From positions 36,646 to 100,645 of the forward strand of contig LUJM01000012.1 in NCBI GenBank assembly GCA_001689415.1: a stretch of 64,000 bases of DNA, in the 5' to 3' direction. Shown piece after piece: positions 53,737 to 61,255 of the stretch. The number at the start of each line of letters is the position of its first letter. Position 1 is the stretch's first letter. The notes beneath the pieces are model-generated. The model was not told where the DNA came from and made no database searches. It saw nothing but the letters and a program-made list of their open reading frames with translations. The stretch comes from Bacteroidales bacterium M2. Lineage in GTDB: Bacteria; Bacteroidota; Bacteroidia; Bacteroidales; Muribaculaceae. The position numbers and the translations under genes were made by a program.

Positions 53737-54522
53737 ATGAATCATATACTCGAAAAAGAATATTTCTCGGCAAATGTGGTGAAACTTGTGGTTTCTGCGC
53801 CGGAGGTAGCCAAGGCTCGTAAGCCCGGGCATTTCGTGATAGTACGCTGTGGTGAAGGCGGTGAGCGAATACCGCTTACAATCGCTGATTCAGATTCCGA
53901 AAAGGGTACGCTCACTCTCGTAGTACAGGCTGTCGGTGAGTCTACGCGCAAGATTTGTGCCCTCGAAGCCGGCGATGAACTAACCGACCTCGTAGGCCCT
54001 CTCGGACGAGCAACCGATATCGGTCGCCGCGACGGTACGGTTGTATGCTGTGGCGGTGGTGTAGGCGTGGCTCCGTTGCTGCCTATCATCAAGGCCATGA
54101 AGCAAGCCGGAAACCGCGTGGTGAGCGTGCTCGCTGCTCGCAACAAAGACCTCATAATACTTGAGGACGAGGTGCGCCGTTGGTCTGACGAAGTTGTGAT
54201 TATGACCGACGACGGAAGCGCCGGACGCAAGGGTCTTGTTACAGACGGTGTCGAGGAGGTGATCAAGCGCGAACACGTTGGCGAGGTTGTTGCCATTGGA
54301 CCGGCAATCATGATGAAGTTTGTGGCCTTGCTGACAAAGAAATACAACGTGCCTACCATTGTGTCGCTCAATACTATCATGGTCGACGGCACCGGTATGT
54401 GCGGTGCTTGCCGCGTGAAAGTCGGCGGCAAGACTCGCTTTGTATGTGTCGACGGCCCCGAGTTCGATGCTCATCAAGTCGACTTCGACGAGATGATGAT
54501 GCGAATGAAAGCTTATTCGTAA
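53737..54522 (+). CDS. nfnA: NfnA/SudB-type FAD/NAD-binding ferredoxin reductase subunit
   Basis: 261 residues of the sulfide/dihydroorotate-dehydrogenase-like electron transfer family. FAD-binding barrel (KPGHFVIVRCGEGGERIPLTI), NAD-binding domain (VCCGGGVGVAPLLPIIKAM, VVAIGPAIMM), and a C-terminal 2Fe-2S site with cysteines in MVDGTGMCGACRV and RFVCVDGPEFD. With the next gene it resembles NfnAB, which couples NADH, NADPH and ferredoxin by flavin-based electron bifurcation, or sulfide dehydrogenase SudBA. The pairing is established for these families; the activity here is inference. Confidence 0.87.
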   Translation: MNHILEKEYFSANVVKLVVSAPEVAKARKPGHFVIVRCGEGGERIPLTIADSDSEKGTLTLVVQAVGESTRKICALEAGDELTDLVGPLGRATDIGRRDGTVVCCGGGVGVAPLLPIIKAMKQAGNRVVSVLAARNKDLIILEDEVRRWSDEVVIMTDDGSAGRKGLVTDGVEEVIKREHVGEVVAIGPAIMMKFVALLTKKYNVPTIVSLNTIMVDGTGMCGACRVKVGGKTRFVCVDGPEFDAHQVDFDEMMMRMKAYS

Positions 54523-54549
54523 TTACAAGAGGATATAGATTGTAAAGCA

Positions 54550-56019
54550 ATGAATCAGACAGATATACAGGGTCGCGACACGGCATGGCGCGAAGACCTG
54601 CGCAAGGCCATGACGGCCAAGGAACGTGCCGAAATACCTCGAGTTGAAATGCCTATGCTCGACGGTGACTACCGCGTGACCTGCAACGAGGAAGTGAATC
54701 AGGGACTTAGCCTCGAACAGGCTAAACTCGAGGCTACTCGTTGTCTTGATTGTCCCAATCCGACATGCGTTGAGGGTTGCCCTGTAGGAATTCATATTCC
54801 CGATTTTATCAAGAATATCCAGCGTGGCGACCTTCATGCCGCTGCTGCGGTTTTGAAGTCGACAAGTGCTTTGCCTGCTGTTTGTGGTCGTGTATGCCCA
54901 CAGGAAAAGCAGTGCGAGAGCCGCTGCATCTATAACAAAATGAAGAAGGCTCCTGTGGCTATCGGCTACCTTGAGCGTTTTGCAGCTGATGCCGAAATAG
55001 CTCGTGGCGAAAGCATCGAAGCCCCTGAGATTGCATCGAACGGCATCCGTGTAGCTGTTGCCGGTTCCGGGCCTGCAGGGCTGTCGTTTGCCGGTGAAAT
55101 GGCTCGCAGAGGTTTTGAAGTCGATGTTTTCGAGGCTCTGCACGAAGTTGGAGGTGTGCTGAAGTATGGCATACCCGAGTTCCGACTTCCTAACAGCATT
55201 GTCGATGCCGAGCTCGACAGCCTGCGTCGTGCCGGAGTGCGCTTCCATACCGATACTGTGATTGGCAAGACTCTTTCTTACGACGACCTTCTCAACCAGG
55301 GCTTCAAAGGCATATTTGTAGCTTCGGGCGCAGGTCTGCCCAGGTTTATGAATATCCCCGGCGAGAACTACTGCGGAGTGCTCTCGAGCAACGAGTATCT
55401 GACCCGTATCAACCTTATGGGCGCAGGCCGCCCGGGCAATGACACCCCGGCCCCAATGGGTAAGCGAGTGGCTGTAATCGGTGGTGGCAATACCGCCATG
55501 GACTCGGTGCGCACAGCCCGCCGTATGGGTGCTGAGAGGGCAATGATTATCTACCGCCGCAGTGAGGCTGAGATGCCGGCGCGTCGCGAGGAGATAGAAC
55601 ATGCCAAGCAGGAAGGTGTTGAGTTCATGACTCTTGCCAACCCGGTAGAGTATCTTGCCGACGAGCGTGGCCGCGTGCGTGCAGTGCGTGTGCAGCGTAT
55701 GGAGCTTGGCGAACCCGATGCTTCGGGTCGTCGCAAACCTGTGCCTATCGAAGGTGCTATTGATGAAATCGAAATCGACCTGGCGATTGTCAGCGTTGGT
55801 GTTTCGCCCAACCCCCTTATCCCCGACAATATCGCCGGCCTCAATGTAACAGACCGTGGCACAATCGCAGTAGATGAAAATCACCGGTCGTCGATACCGA
55901 CAATCTATGCCGGTGGCGACATCGTTCGTGGTGGTGCAACGGTGATTCTCGCCATGGGCGACGGTCGTCAGGCTGCCGCAGCTATGGCCGACAAACTTAT
56001 TGCAGATGCAGGTATTTAA
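54550..56019 (+). CDS. nfnB: NfnB/SudA-type NADPH-dependent glutamate synthase-like subunit
   Basis: 489 residues. N-terminal iron-sulfur domain with two cysteine clusters (CLDCPNPTCVEGCPVG and CGRVCPQEKQCESRC), FAD site VAVAGSGPAGLSFAGEMARRG (~178-198), and NADPH site VAVIGGGNTAMDSVRTARRMG (~305). These are shared by glutamate synthase small subunit GltD, but no GltB is nearby and nfnA lies 27 bases upstream, favouring the NfnAB/SudBA arrangement. Its stop overlaps the znuA start by 14 bp. Confidence 0.88.
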   Translation: MNQTDIQGRDTAWREDLRKAMTAKERAEIPRVEMPMLDGDYRVTCNEEVNQGLSLEQAKLEATRCLDCPNPTCVEGCPVGIHIPDFIKNIQRGDLHAAAAVLKSTSALPAVCGRVCPQEKQCESRCIYNKMKKAPVAIGYLERFAADAEIARGESIEAPEIASNGIRVAVAGSGPAGLSFAGEMARRGFEVDVFEALHEVGGVLKYGIPEFRLPNSIVDAELDSLRRAGVRFHTDTVIGKTLSYDDLLNQGFKGIFVASGAGLPRFMNIPGENYCGVLSSNEYLTRINLMGAGRPGNDTPAPMGKRVAVIGGGNTAMDSVRTARRMGAERAMIIYRRSEAEMPARREEIEHAKQEGVEFMTLANPVEYLADERGRVRAVRVQRMELGEPDASGRRKPVPIEGAIDEIEIDLAIVSVGVSPNPLIPDNIAGLNVTDRGTIAVDENHRSSIPTIYAGGDIVRGGATVILAMGDGRQAAAAMADKLIADAGI

Positions 56020-56881
56020 ATATCTTGTCGCCGCATCCGCAGCCTTTGTGCTAGTGGCTTGCGGCGACAAGTCGTCAGATAACCGCAAGCACCTTGCTGT
56101 CAGTATTGAACCTCAGCGTAGTATTCTCGAGCAGATTGCCGGGCCGTCGTTTGAGGTGACAACCCTTATGGGCCGAGGTGCCGATCCCGAAACATTTGAC
56201 CCGTCTACGGCTCAGAGGCTTGCTGTAGATGAGGCCGATGTGTATTTTGCCACCGGCGTACTGCCCTTTGAGGAGCGCTTGAAGGAGTCGTTGGGCAATG
56301 GTACTGAGTACATAGAGACGGTAGGTAATACCGAGTTGATTTATGGCACGCACGGCCACGACCATGGCGACGCAGACCATGGCGATGAGCACGGTCATAT
56401 GGCGGTAGACCCGCATTACTGGAGTTCGATCGACGGCGTGAGGCAGATTGCCGATGTAATGGCTGTGGCTTTGGCCAAACAATATCCTGACAGTAGCGAG
56501 GTTTTTGATGCGCGATTGAAAAGCTTCAAGCAGGCTGTAGACAGCATTGAAAATTATGTGGCCGGGCGCATCGCACAGGCCGACAGCCGTGTGTTTGCAG
56601 TGTGGCATCCTTCGCTAAGCTATTTCGCTCGCGAGTTTGGATTGGAACAGTTAGCATTGGGCTCGGAGGGTAAAGACCTCTCAGCCAAGGCTCTTGCCGA
56701 GGCTATTGAGCATGCCCGCGCCGATAGTGTCGAAGTGTTTTTTTACCAGCCCGGAGTCGATTCGCGCCAGGCCGAGGTGATGAACGAAGGTATTGGCTCG
56801 CGACTTGTACCGGTATATCCTCTTGCCTATGAATGGCAGGAGCAGTTAAAAATGATTGCAGATGAAATTGCCAGGCCATAG
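56006..56881 (+). CDS. znuA: Zinc/manganese-type ABC transporter substrate-binding lipoprotein
   Basis: 291 residues from the ATG at 56006 (TTG at 56000 also open). Lipoprotein signal MQVFKYLVAASAAFVLVAC, Cys19 lipidated. ZnuA/TroA cluster A9 fold: IEPQRSILEQIAG, GADPETFDPST, then a His/Asp-rich loop at ~115-133 (THGHDHGDADHGDEHGH) typical for zinc binding, DPHYWSS, and WHPSLSYFAREFGL. The usual first metal-ligand histidine (GADPHxxEPxP) is replaced by E62. It overlaps nfnB upstream and the ATPase gene downstream by 20 bp. Metal specificity zinc is inferred from the His loop. Confidence 0.9.
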   Translation: MQVFKYLVAASAAFVLVACGDKSSDNRKHLAVSIEPQRSILEQIAGPSFEVTTLMGRGADPETFDPSTAQRLAVDEADVYFATGVLPFEERLKESLGNGTEYIETVGNTELIYGTHGHDHGDADHGDEHGHMAVDPHYWSSIDGVRQIADVMAVALAKQYPDSSEVFDARLKSFKQAVDSIENYVAGRIAQADSRVFAVWHPSLSYFAREFGLEQLALGSEGKDLSAKALAEAIEHARADSVEVFFYQPGVDSRQAEVMNEGIGSRLVPVYPLAYEWQEQLKMIADEIARP

Positions 56882-57611
56882 CGACCCTTGCCGATGCGGT
56901 GCGTGCTGTCATCACGACGGTGCCAAGCCTTTGCTATCGTTGTGCGATGTGAGTTTCTGTCGTGACAACAAACTGATACTCGATAGTATAAACTTTACTG
57001 TCGACCGTGGTGATTTTCTTGCTATCACCGGCCCTAACGGTGGCGGCAAGACTACCTTGCTGCGCCTTATTTTAGGTCTGCTCAAACCTGATAGCGGTAG
57101 ATTGGTATATTATGGAGCAGATGGCAAAGAGATGCCGCATAATGATTTCCGGCCAGGTTACCTGCCTCAGAAAAATAGTGTCGATTCGCATTTCCCCATT
57201 ACGGTTGAGGAAGTGGTTGCATCGGGACTTTTAGGAATAAAAGACCTTGATAAACACGAGAAGCGGGGCAGGGTAGACGAAGCGCTCCGCCTGATCGAGC
57301 TTGGTGACCTTGCTTCGCGCCCAATAGGTCGTCTGTCGGGCGGTCAGCTGCAGCGAGCCTTGCTGGGGCGTGCAATTGTGGCGCGGCCTGATGTGCTGAT
57401 TCTCGACGAGCCGTTGAGCTATCTCGACCGACATTTCGAGGAGCAGCTTTATGAGATATTGTCGCGCATAGCCAAGGATTGTACGGTGCTGATAGTGAGT
57501 CATCAGATATCCAAAATCGATGCCCTCGCCAACCGCCATGTGATAGTAGACCACGGCCTCACCGAGTGCACCCGCCACCACCACTACACACCGGTCACCT
57601 GCGCCGACTGA
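56862..57611 (+). CDS. znuC: Metal ABC transporter ATPase with Cys/His-rich ends
   Basis: 249 residues from the ATG at 56862. Walker A GPNGGGKTT, Q-loop GYLPQKNSVDSHFPITVEEVV (family of ZnuC/TroB), signature LSGGQLQRALLGRAI, Walker B VLILDEPLSYLD, H-loop IVSHQ. The first ~20 residues are an added segment, HSDPCRCGACCHHDG, and the tail reads CTRHHHYTPVTC; both look metal-binding. No permease gene (ZnuB) lies in this operon or anywhere in the window: the next 200 bases hold only a terminator and another promoter. The partner must be encoded elsewhere, or the system is incomplete. Confidence 0.9.
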   Translation: MKLPGHSDPCRCGACCHHDGAKPLLSLCDVSFCRDNKLILDSINFTVDRGDFLAITGPNGGGKTTLLRLILGLLKPDSGRLVYYGADGKEMPHNDFRPGYLPQKNSVDSHFPITVEEVVASGLLGIKDLDKHEKRGRVDEALRLIELGDLASRPIGRLSGGQLQRALLGRAIVARPDVLILDEPLSYLDRHFEEQLYEILSRIAKDCTVLIVSHQISKIDALANRHVIVDHGLTECTRHHHYTPVTCAD

Positions 57612-57668
57612 TAAATTGTGGTCGGAATTGCAGACCGTCTGCGCATCAAACACCAAATATAAAGCATA

Positions 57669-57695
57669 AAAATCGGTCCGAGAGGGCCGATTTTT
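57669..57695 (+). terminator. Terminator after znuC
   Basis: AAAATCGG and CCGATTTT pair around TCCGAGAGGG, followed by TTTTT. Ends the nfnAB-znuAC transcript. Confidence 0.75.
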
Positions 57696-57727
57696 GCGCT
57701 TTTATTTGGGGTTATTTCATTTTGTGC

Positions 57728-57743
57728 GACGAAATATTTCGTC
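57728..57743. promoter_or_regulatory. 16-bp perfect palindrome upstream of the ATPase promoter
   Basis: GACGAAATATTTCGTC reads the same on both strands and ends 5 bp before the -33 box. Its size and place suit a dimeric regulator's operator. Function is inference. Confidence 0.45.
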
Positions 57744-57748
57744 CGAAT

Positions 57749-57779
57749 TTTGGTCGTTGGAATAATATTTGTAACTTTG
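57749..57779 (+). promoter_or_regulatory. Promoter of the DUF234-type ATPase gene
   Basis: TTTG at 57749-57752, a 19-bp spacer, and TAACTTTG at 57772-57779: a full match to the Bacteroidetes promoter pattern. Just downstream AGTAATAATTACT (57787-57799) is a second perfect palindrome at the expected transcript start, 14 bases before the ATG. Confidence 0.7.
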
Positions 57780-57812
57780 TCACCGTAGTAATAATTACTG
57801 TGGTAATAAAAT

Positions 57813-59144
57813 ATGAAATTCTATAATCGGACAAAGGAAATAGAGGAGCTGAGGCGAATTCAAAGTCGCGCTTTTGACTCCCGCTCGAGGATGACCGTAA
57901 TAACCGGTCGCCGTCGCATTGGCAAAACTTCGCTTGCTCTGCGAGCCACGCAAGGCGAGGAACCTACGGTATATTTATTCGTCGGAAGAAAAAACGAAGC
58001 AGCATTGTGCGAGGAGTTTGCCGGGCTAATCTCGACAGCTCTCGCTTGTTACGTTCCGCCGGAGATTAAGACTTTCAGGTCACTGTTTCAGATGTTAATG
58101 GAACTTGCGAAGACTCGTAAGTTTAACCTGATTATCGATGAGTTTCAGGAGTTTTTCAATATCAATCCGTCGGTTTATAGCGATATGCAGAATCTATGGG
58201 ATTCATATCGAAACGATACTCATGTCAATTTGCTCCTTATGGGTTCGGTGTATTCGATGATGCACAAGATTTTTGAGAATTACCACGAACCGCTATTTGG
58301 CAGAGCGGATGCTATGATACGTCTTAGCGGATTCGGCACTGAGACCATGAAAGAGATTATGCATGATTTCCGCCCGGATTATACAAACGACGAATTGCTT
58401 GCATTATATACCGTTACCGGTGGCGTGCCAAAATATATCGAGTTGCTATGCGACGACACCGATTTATCAATCGAAGGAATGTTTGATTATATAGTCCGAG
58501 AAAATTCACTGTTTGTAAACGAAGGACGTAACCTGCTGATTGAGGAATTCGGAAAAGATTACGGATTGTATTTCTCGGTGTTGAGTTGTATCGCATCGGG
58601 GATTAATACGCAGGGGGCGATTGAAAGCGCCTTGGGCGGTGTGACTGTGGCCGGTCATCTGAAACGCTTGATTGAGGACTATTCGCTCATCAAGCGAGTG
58701 CGCCCGATTATGTCGAAGCCTCGTTCGCAAAATGTGCAGTATGAAATCACAGATAACTTCCTACGGTTTTGGTTTAACTATTTTGACCGCAACCAGACCT
58801 TGGTTGAACTGAACAACTTTGAGCATCTTCGTCAGATTGTAATTTCTGATTACACAACATTCTCGGGCCTTGCACTTGAAAAATGGTTCAAGATGAAGAT
58901 GATGGAAAGTCATCAGTACTCAGATATAGGCTCGTGGTGGGAGCGCAAGAAGGGTAAGGAAGCTAATGAAATAGATATTGTGGCTCTCGCAATTGACGGA
59001 AAGACGGCCATAGTAGCCGAGGTTAAGCGACAACAGCGCAACTACGACCACAAGGCATTTATGGATAAAGTAGATTGCATTAAAACGAGTATCCTGTCGA
59101 AGTATCAAATCGAGACCCGCCTTTATACTTTGGATGATATGTAG
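57813..59144 (+). CDS. AAA-type ATPase with DUF234 nuclease-like C-terminus
   Basis: 443 residues, cytosolic. N-terminal ATPase of the archaeal-ATPase/STAND-like group: FYNRTKEIEELRRI, Walker A TGRRRIGKTSLAL, Walker B FNLIIDEFQEF, MGSVYSMM sensor, and ALYTVTGGVPKYIELL. A winged-helix part follows (IESALGGVTVAGHLKRLIEDYSLI), then the DUF234 region with ANEIDIVALAIDGKTAIVAEVK (~384-402), a PD-(D/E)xK-type nuclease pattern (D388, E400, K402). The family is common in Bacteroidales but its role is unclear; defence or selfish-element functions have been suggested for related proteins. Single gene with its own promoter and palindromes. Confidence 0.85.
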   Translation: MKFYNRTKEIEELRRIQSRAFDSRSRMTVITGRRRIGKTSLALRATQGEEPTVYLFVGRKNEAALCEEFAGLISTALACYVPPEIKTFRSLFQMLMELAKTRKFNLIIDEFQEFFNINPSVYSDMQNLWDSYRNDTHVNLLLMGSVYSMMHKIFENYHEPLFGRADAMIRLSGFGTETMKEIMHDFRPDYTNDELLALYTVTGGVPKYIELLCDDTDLSIEGMFDYIVRENSLFVNEGRNLLIEEFGKDYGLYFSVLSCIASGINTQGAIESALGGVTVAGHLKRLIEDYSLIKRVRPIMSKPRSQNVQYEITDNFLRFWFNYFDRNQTLVELNNFEHLRQIVISDYTTFSGLALEKWFKMKMMESHQYSDIGSWWERKKGKEANEIDIVALAIDGKTAIVAEVKRQQRNYDHKAFMDKVDCIKTSILSKYQIETRLYTLDDM

Positions 59145-59278
59145 ATATTGCTTTCTGCCTTATGGTTGGGCTGATGGCTTGCTAAAGCTGGGCGCTTTGT
59201 GGTGATAGGGTTCGGTTGTGGCTTTGCACGGGGTTTTGGTAGTTTAAAGTGCTCTTTTTTCTTTTTTTGCAGTTTAAT

Positions 59279-59309
59279 TTTGCGGTTTGTTTAAAAGTGA
59301 TTATTTTTG
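59279..59309 (+). promoter_or_regulatory. Promoter of mutAB
   Basis: TTTG at 59279-59282, a 19-bp spacer and TATTTTTG at 59302-59309. Predicted start near 59316, about 77 bases before mutA. TAATTTTG at 59275-59282 overlaps the -33 and could be another -7. No cobalamin riboswitch is evident in the 248-base spacer 59145-59392, which holds no gene. Confidence 0.5.
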
Positions 59310-59392
59310 TGCTTTGAAAGGTCTATGCTGCCGCATTGCCTTAAATCAGATACTGAAAGAATTAATATCATATATCGATATATCAATTATTT

Positions 59393-61240
59393 ATGGCAGA
59401 AAATAGAGAAAGATTATTCGACCAGTTTCCCGAGGTAAGCTACGCAGAGTGGCGTGCCAAAGTAGAGGCCGACCTCAAAGGGGCGGACTTCAGCAAGAAG
59501 CTGGTATGGCGAACCAATGAAGGCTTTGATGTACAGCCTGTATATCGCGCCGAAGATATCGCCGATTTCAAAACGACCGACTCACTCCCCGGTCAATACC
59601 CCTATGTACGCGGTACTCGCACAGAGAATGACTGGCTTACCCGCCAGGATATCATCGCCGAGACTGCCGAGGAAGCAAATGCAATAGCACTCGATGTACT
59701 CACCAAGGGTGTGACTTCGCTTGGCTTCAAGGTTGCCGCTCCCGAAGACCTTGCAGTATTGCTCAAAGGTATCGACCTTGCAAAAGTAGAGATCAATCTC
59801 ACATGCTGCCCCGGAAAGGTAGTAGAAGTTGCCAAGGCGCTTGTTGCAGCAGTAGCAGCAGCCGGAGCAAACGATACTTTCCGCGGTTCGATTGATTACA
59901 ATCCCCTTCGCCGTCAGTTCCGTCATGGTGTAGAGGGTGTTGAAAGTGCAGAAATCGCTGCCAAAGCCGCCGAATTGCTCGATGTAGTAGCACCTGTGGC
60001 ATCGCTGCGCTGCCTTGCCGTAGATTCAGACATTCTTGCCAATGCCGGAGCTTTCATCTATCAGGAACTTGGCTATGCACTGGCCTGGGGTGCACAGTGG
60101 ATGACACTGCTTACCGAAGCCGGCCGCAACGCCGACGAGGTTGCCAAACGCATTAAATTCAACATGTGCGTATCGAGCAACTTCTTCATGGAAATTGCCA
60201 AATTCCGTGCCGCCCGCATGCTTTGGGCTCAGATTGTGAAGCAGTATGGTGCCGACGAGGCCGCAGCCAAGATGCTGGTCAACGCTACCACATCGCGCTT
60301 CAACCAGACTATCTACGACGCACACGTAAATCTGCTCCGTAGCCAGACCGAGACCTTCTCGGCATGTGTTGCCGGTGTAGACTCGATTGTGACCACTCCC
60401 TTTGATACACCTTATAAAACCCCCGATGCATTCTCAGAGCGCATCGCCCGCAACCAGCAGTTCCTTCTCAAAGAAGAGAGCCACATGGACAAGGTTGTAG
60501 ACCCCGCCGGTGGCAGCTACTATGTAGAAGAACTGACTGTGGCTATCGCTAAAGAAGCCTGGAAACTCTTCCTCGCAACAGAAGAAGAAGGTGGTTTCTT
60601 CGCATGCACAGGCGAAGGCAAAGTACAGAAGGCAGTGAACGCATCGTGCGAAAAACGCCACACTGATGTAGCCCGTCGCAAAGAGATATTGCTCGGTACC
60701 AACCAGTACCCCAATATCAACGAGAAGGCAGCCGGCAAAATTGAGACCAGCGGCTGCAAATGCCACTGCGGCTGCGGCCACGAAGACGGCCCCAACGCCC
60801 TTATCAACAAGCGTGCGGCAACCGATTTCGAGGCACTTCGTCTTGAGACCGAGGCGGCAGCAAAACGCCCCAAAGTGTTTATGCTCACTATCGGCAACCT
60901 TGCCATGCGTCTTGCCCGTGCGCAGTTCTCGACAAACTTCTTCGGCTGCGCAGGCTACGAAATCATCGACAACCTTGGTTTCAATACCGTAGAAGAGGGT
61001 GTGGATGCCGCACTTGCCAAAGACGCCGACGTGGTGGTAATCTGCTCGAGCGACGACGAATATGCCGAACTTGCTCCCGCTGCTTACAAATATCTTGCAG
61101 GCCGCGCCGAGTTTGTAGTTGCCGGTAACCCCGCTTGCACCGAAGACCTCAAGGCCGCCGGTATCAACGACTTCGTACACGTACGTTGCAATGTGCTCGA
61201 TACCCTTCGTGATTTCAACAACCGTCTTCTCAACAAATAG
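59393..61240 (+). CDS. mutA: Methylmalonyl-CoA mutase small (beta) subunit
   Basis: 615 residues. Non-catalytic partner of MutB in the adenosylcobalamin-dependent exchange of succinyl-CoA and methylmalonyl-CoA, part of propionate formation. Barrel motifs: FPEVSYAEWRAKVEADLKGA, QDIIAETAEEANAIALDV, MEIAKFRAARMLWAQIVKQYG, DPAGGSYYVEELTV. The C-terminal cobalamin-fold domain (VFMLTIGNLAMRLARAQFSTNFF) lacks the DxHxxG cobalt-ligand motif, as expected for this subunit. Between the two, residues 455-463 form a Cys/His cluster CKCHCGCGH, which I do not know from the family. Fifteen bases from mutB. Codon use is strongly biased to C-ending codons, suggesting high expression. Confidence 0.94.
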   Translation: MAENRERLFDQFPEVSYAEWRAKVEADLKGADFSKKLVWRTNEGFDVQPVYRAEDIADFKTTDSLPGQYPYVRGTRTENDWLTRQDIIAETAEEANAIALDVLTKGVTSLGFKVAAPEDLAVLLKGIDLAKVEINLTCCPGKVVEVAKALVAAVAAAGANDTFRGSIDYNPLRRQFRHGVEGVESAEIAAKAAELLDVVAPVASLRCLAVDSDILANAGAFIYQELGYALAWGAQWMTLLTEAGRNADEVAKRIKFNMCVSSNFFMEIAKFRAARMLWAQIVKQYGADEAAAKMLVNATTSRFNQTIYDAHVNLLRSQTETFSACVAGVDSIVTTPFDTPYKTPDAFSERIARNQQFLLKEESHMDKVVDPAGGSYYVEELTVAIAKEAWKLFLATEEEGGFFACTGEGKVQKAVNASCEKRHTDVARRKEILLGTNQYPNINEKAAGKIETSGCKCHCGCGHEDGPNALINKRAATDFEALRLETEAAAKRPKVFMLTIGNLAMRLARAQFSTNFFGCAGYEIIDNLGFNTVEEGVDAALAKDADVVVICSSDDEYAELAPAAYKYLAGRAEFVVAGNPACTEDLKAAGINDFVHVRCNVLDTLRDFNNRLLNK

Positions 61241-61255
61241 TCACAGACCCACACT

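Noticed and set aside
54523..56088. 521-residue open frame antisense to nfnB
   Set aside because: It lies fully opposite a well conserved gene, its translation has no recognisable domain, and the open frame follows from the codon bias of the sense strand.
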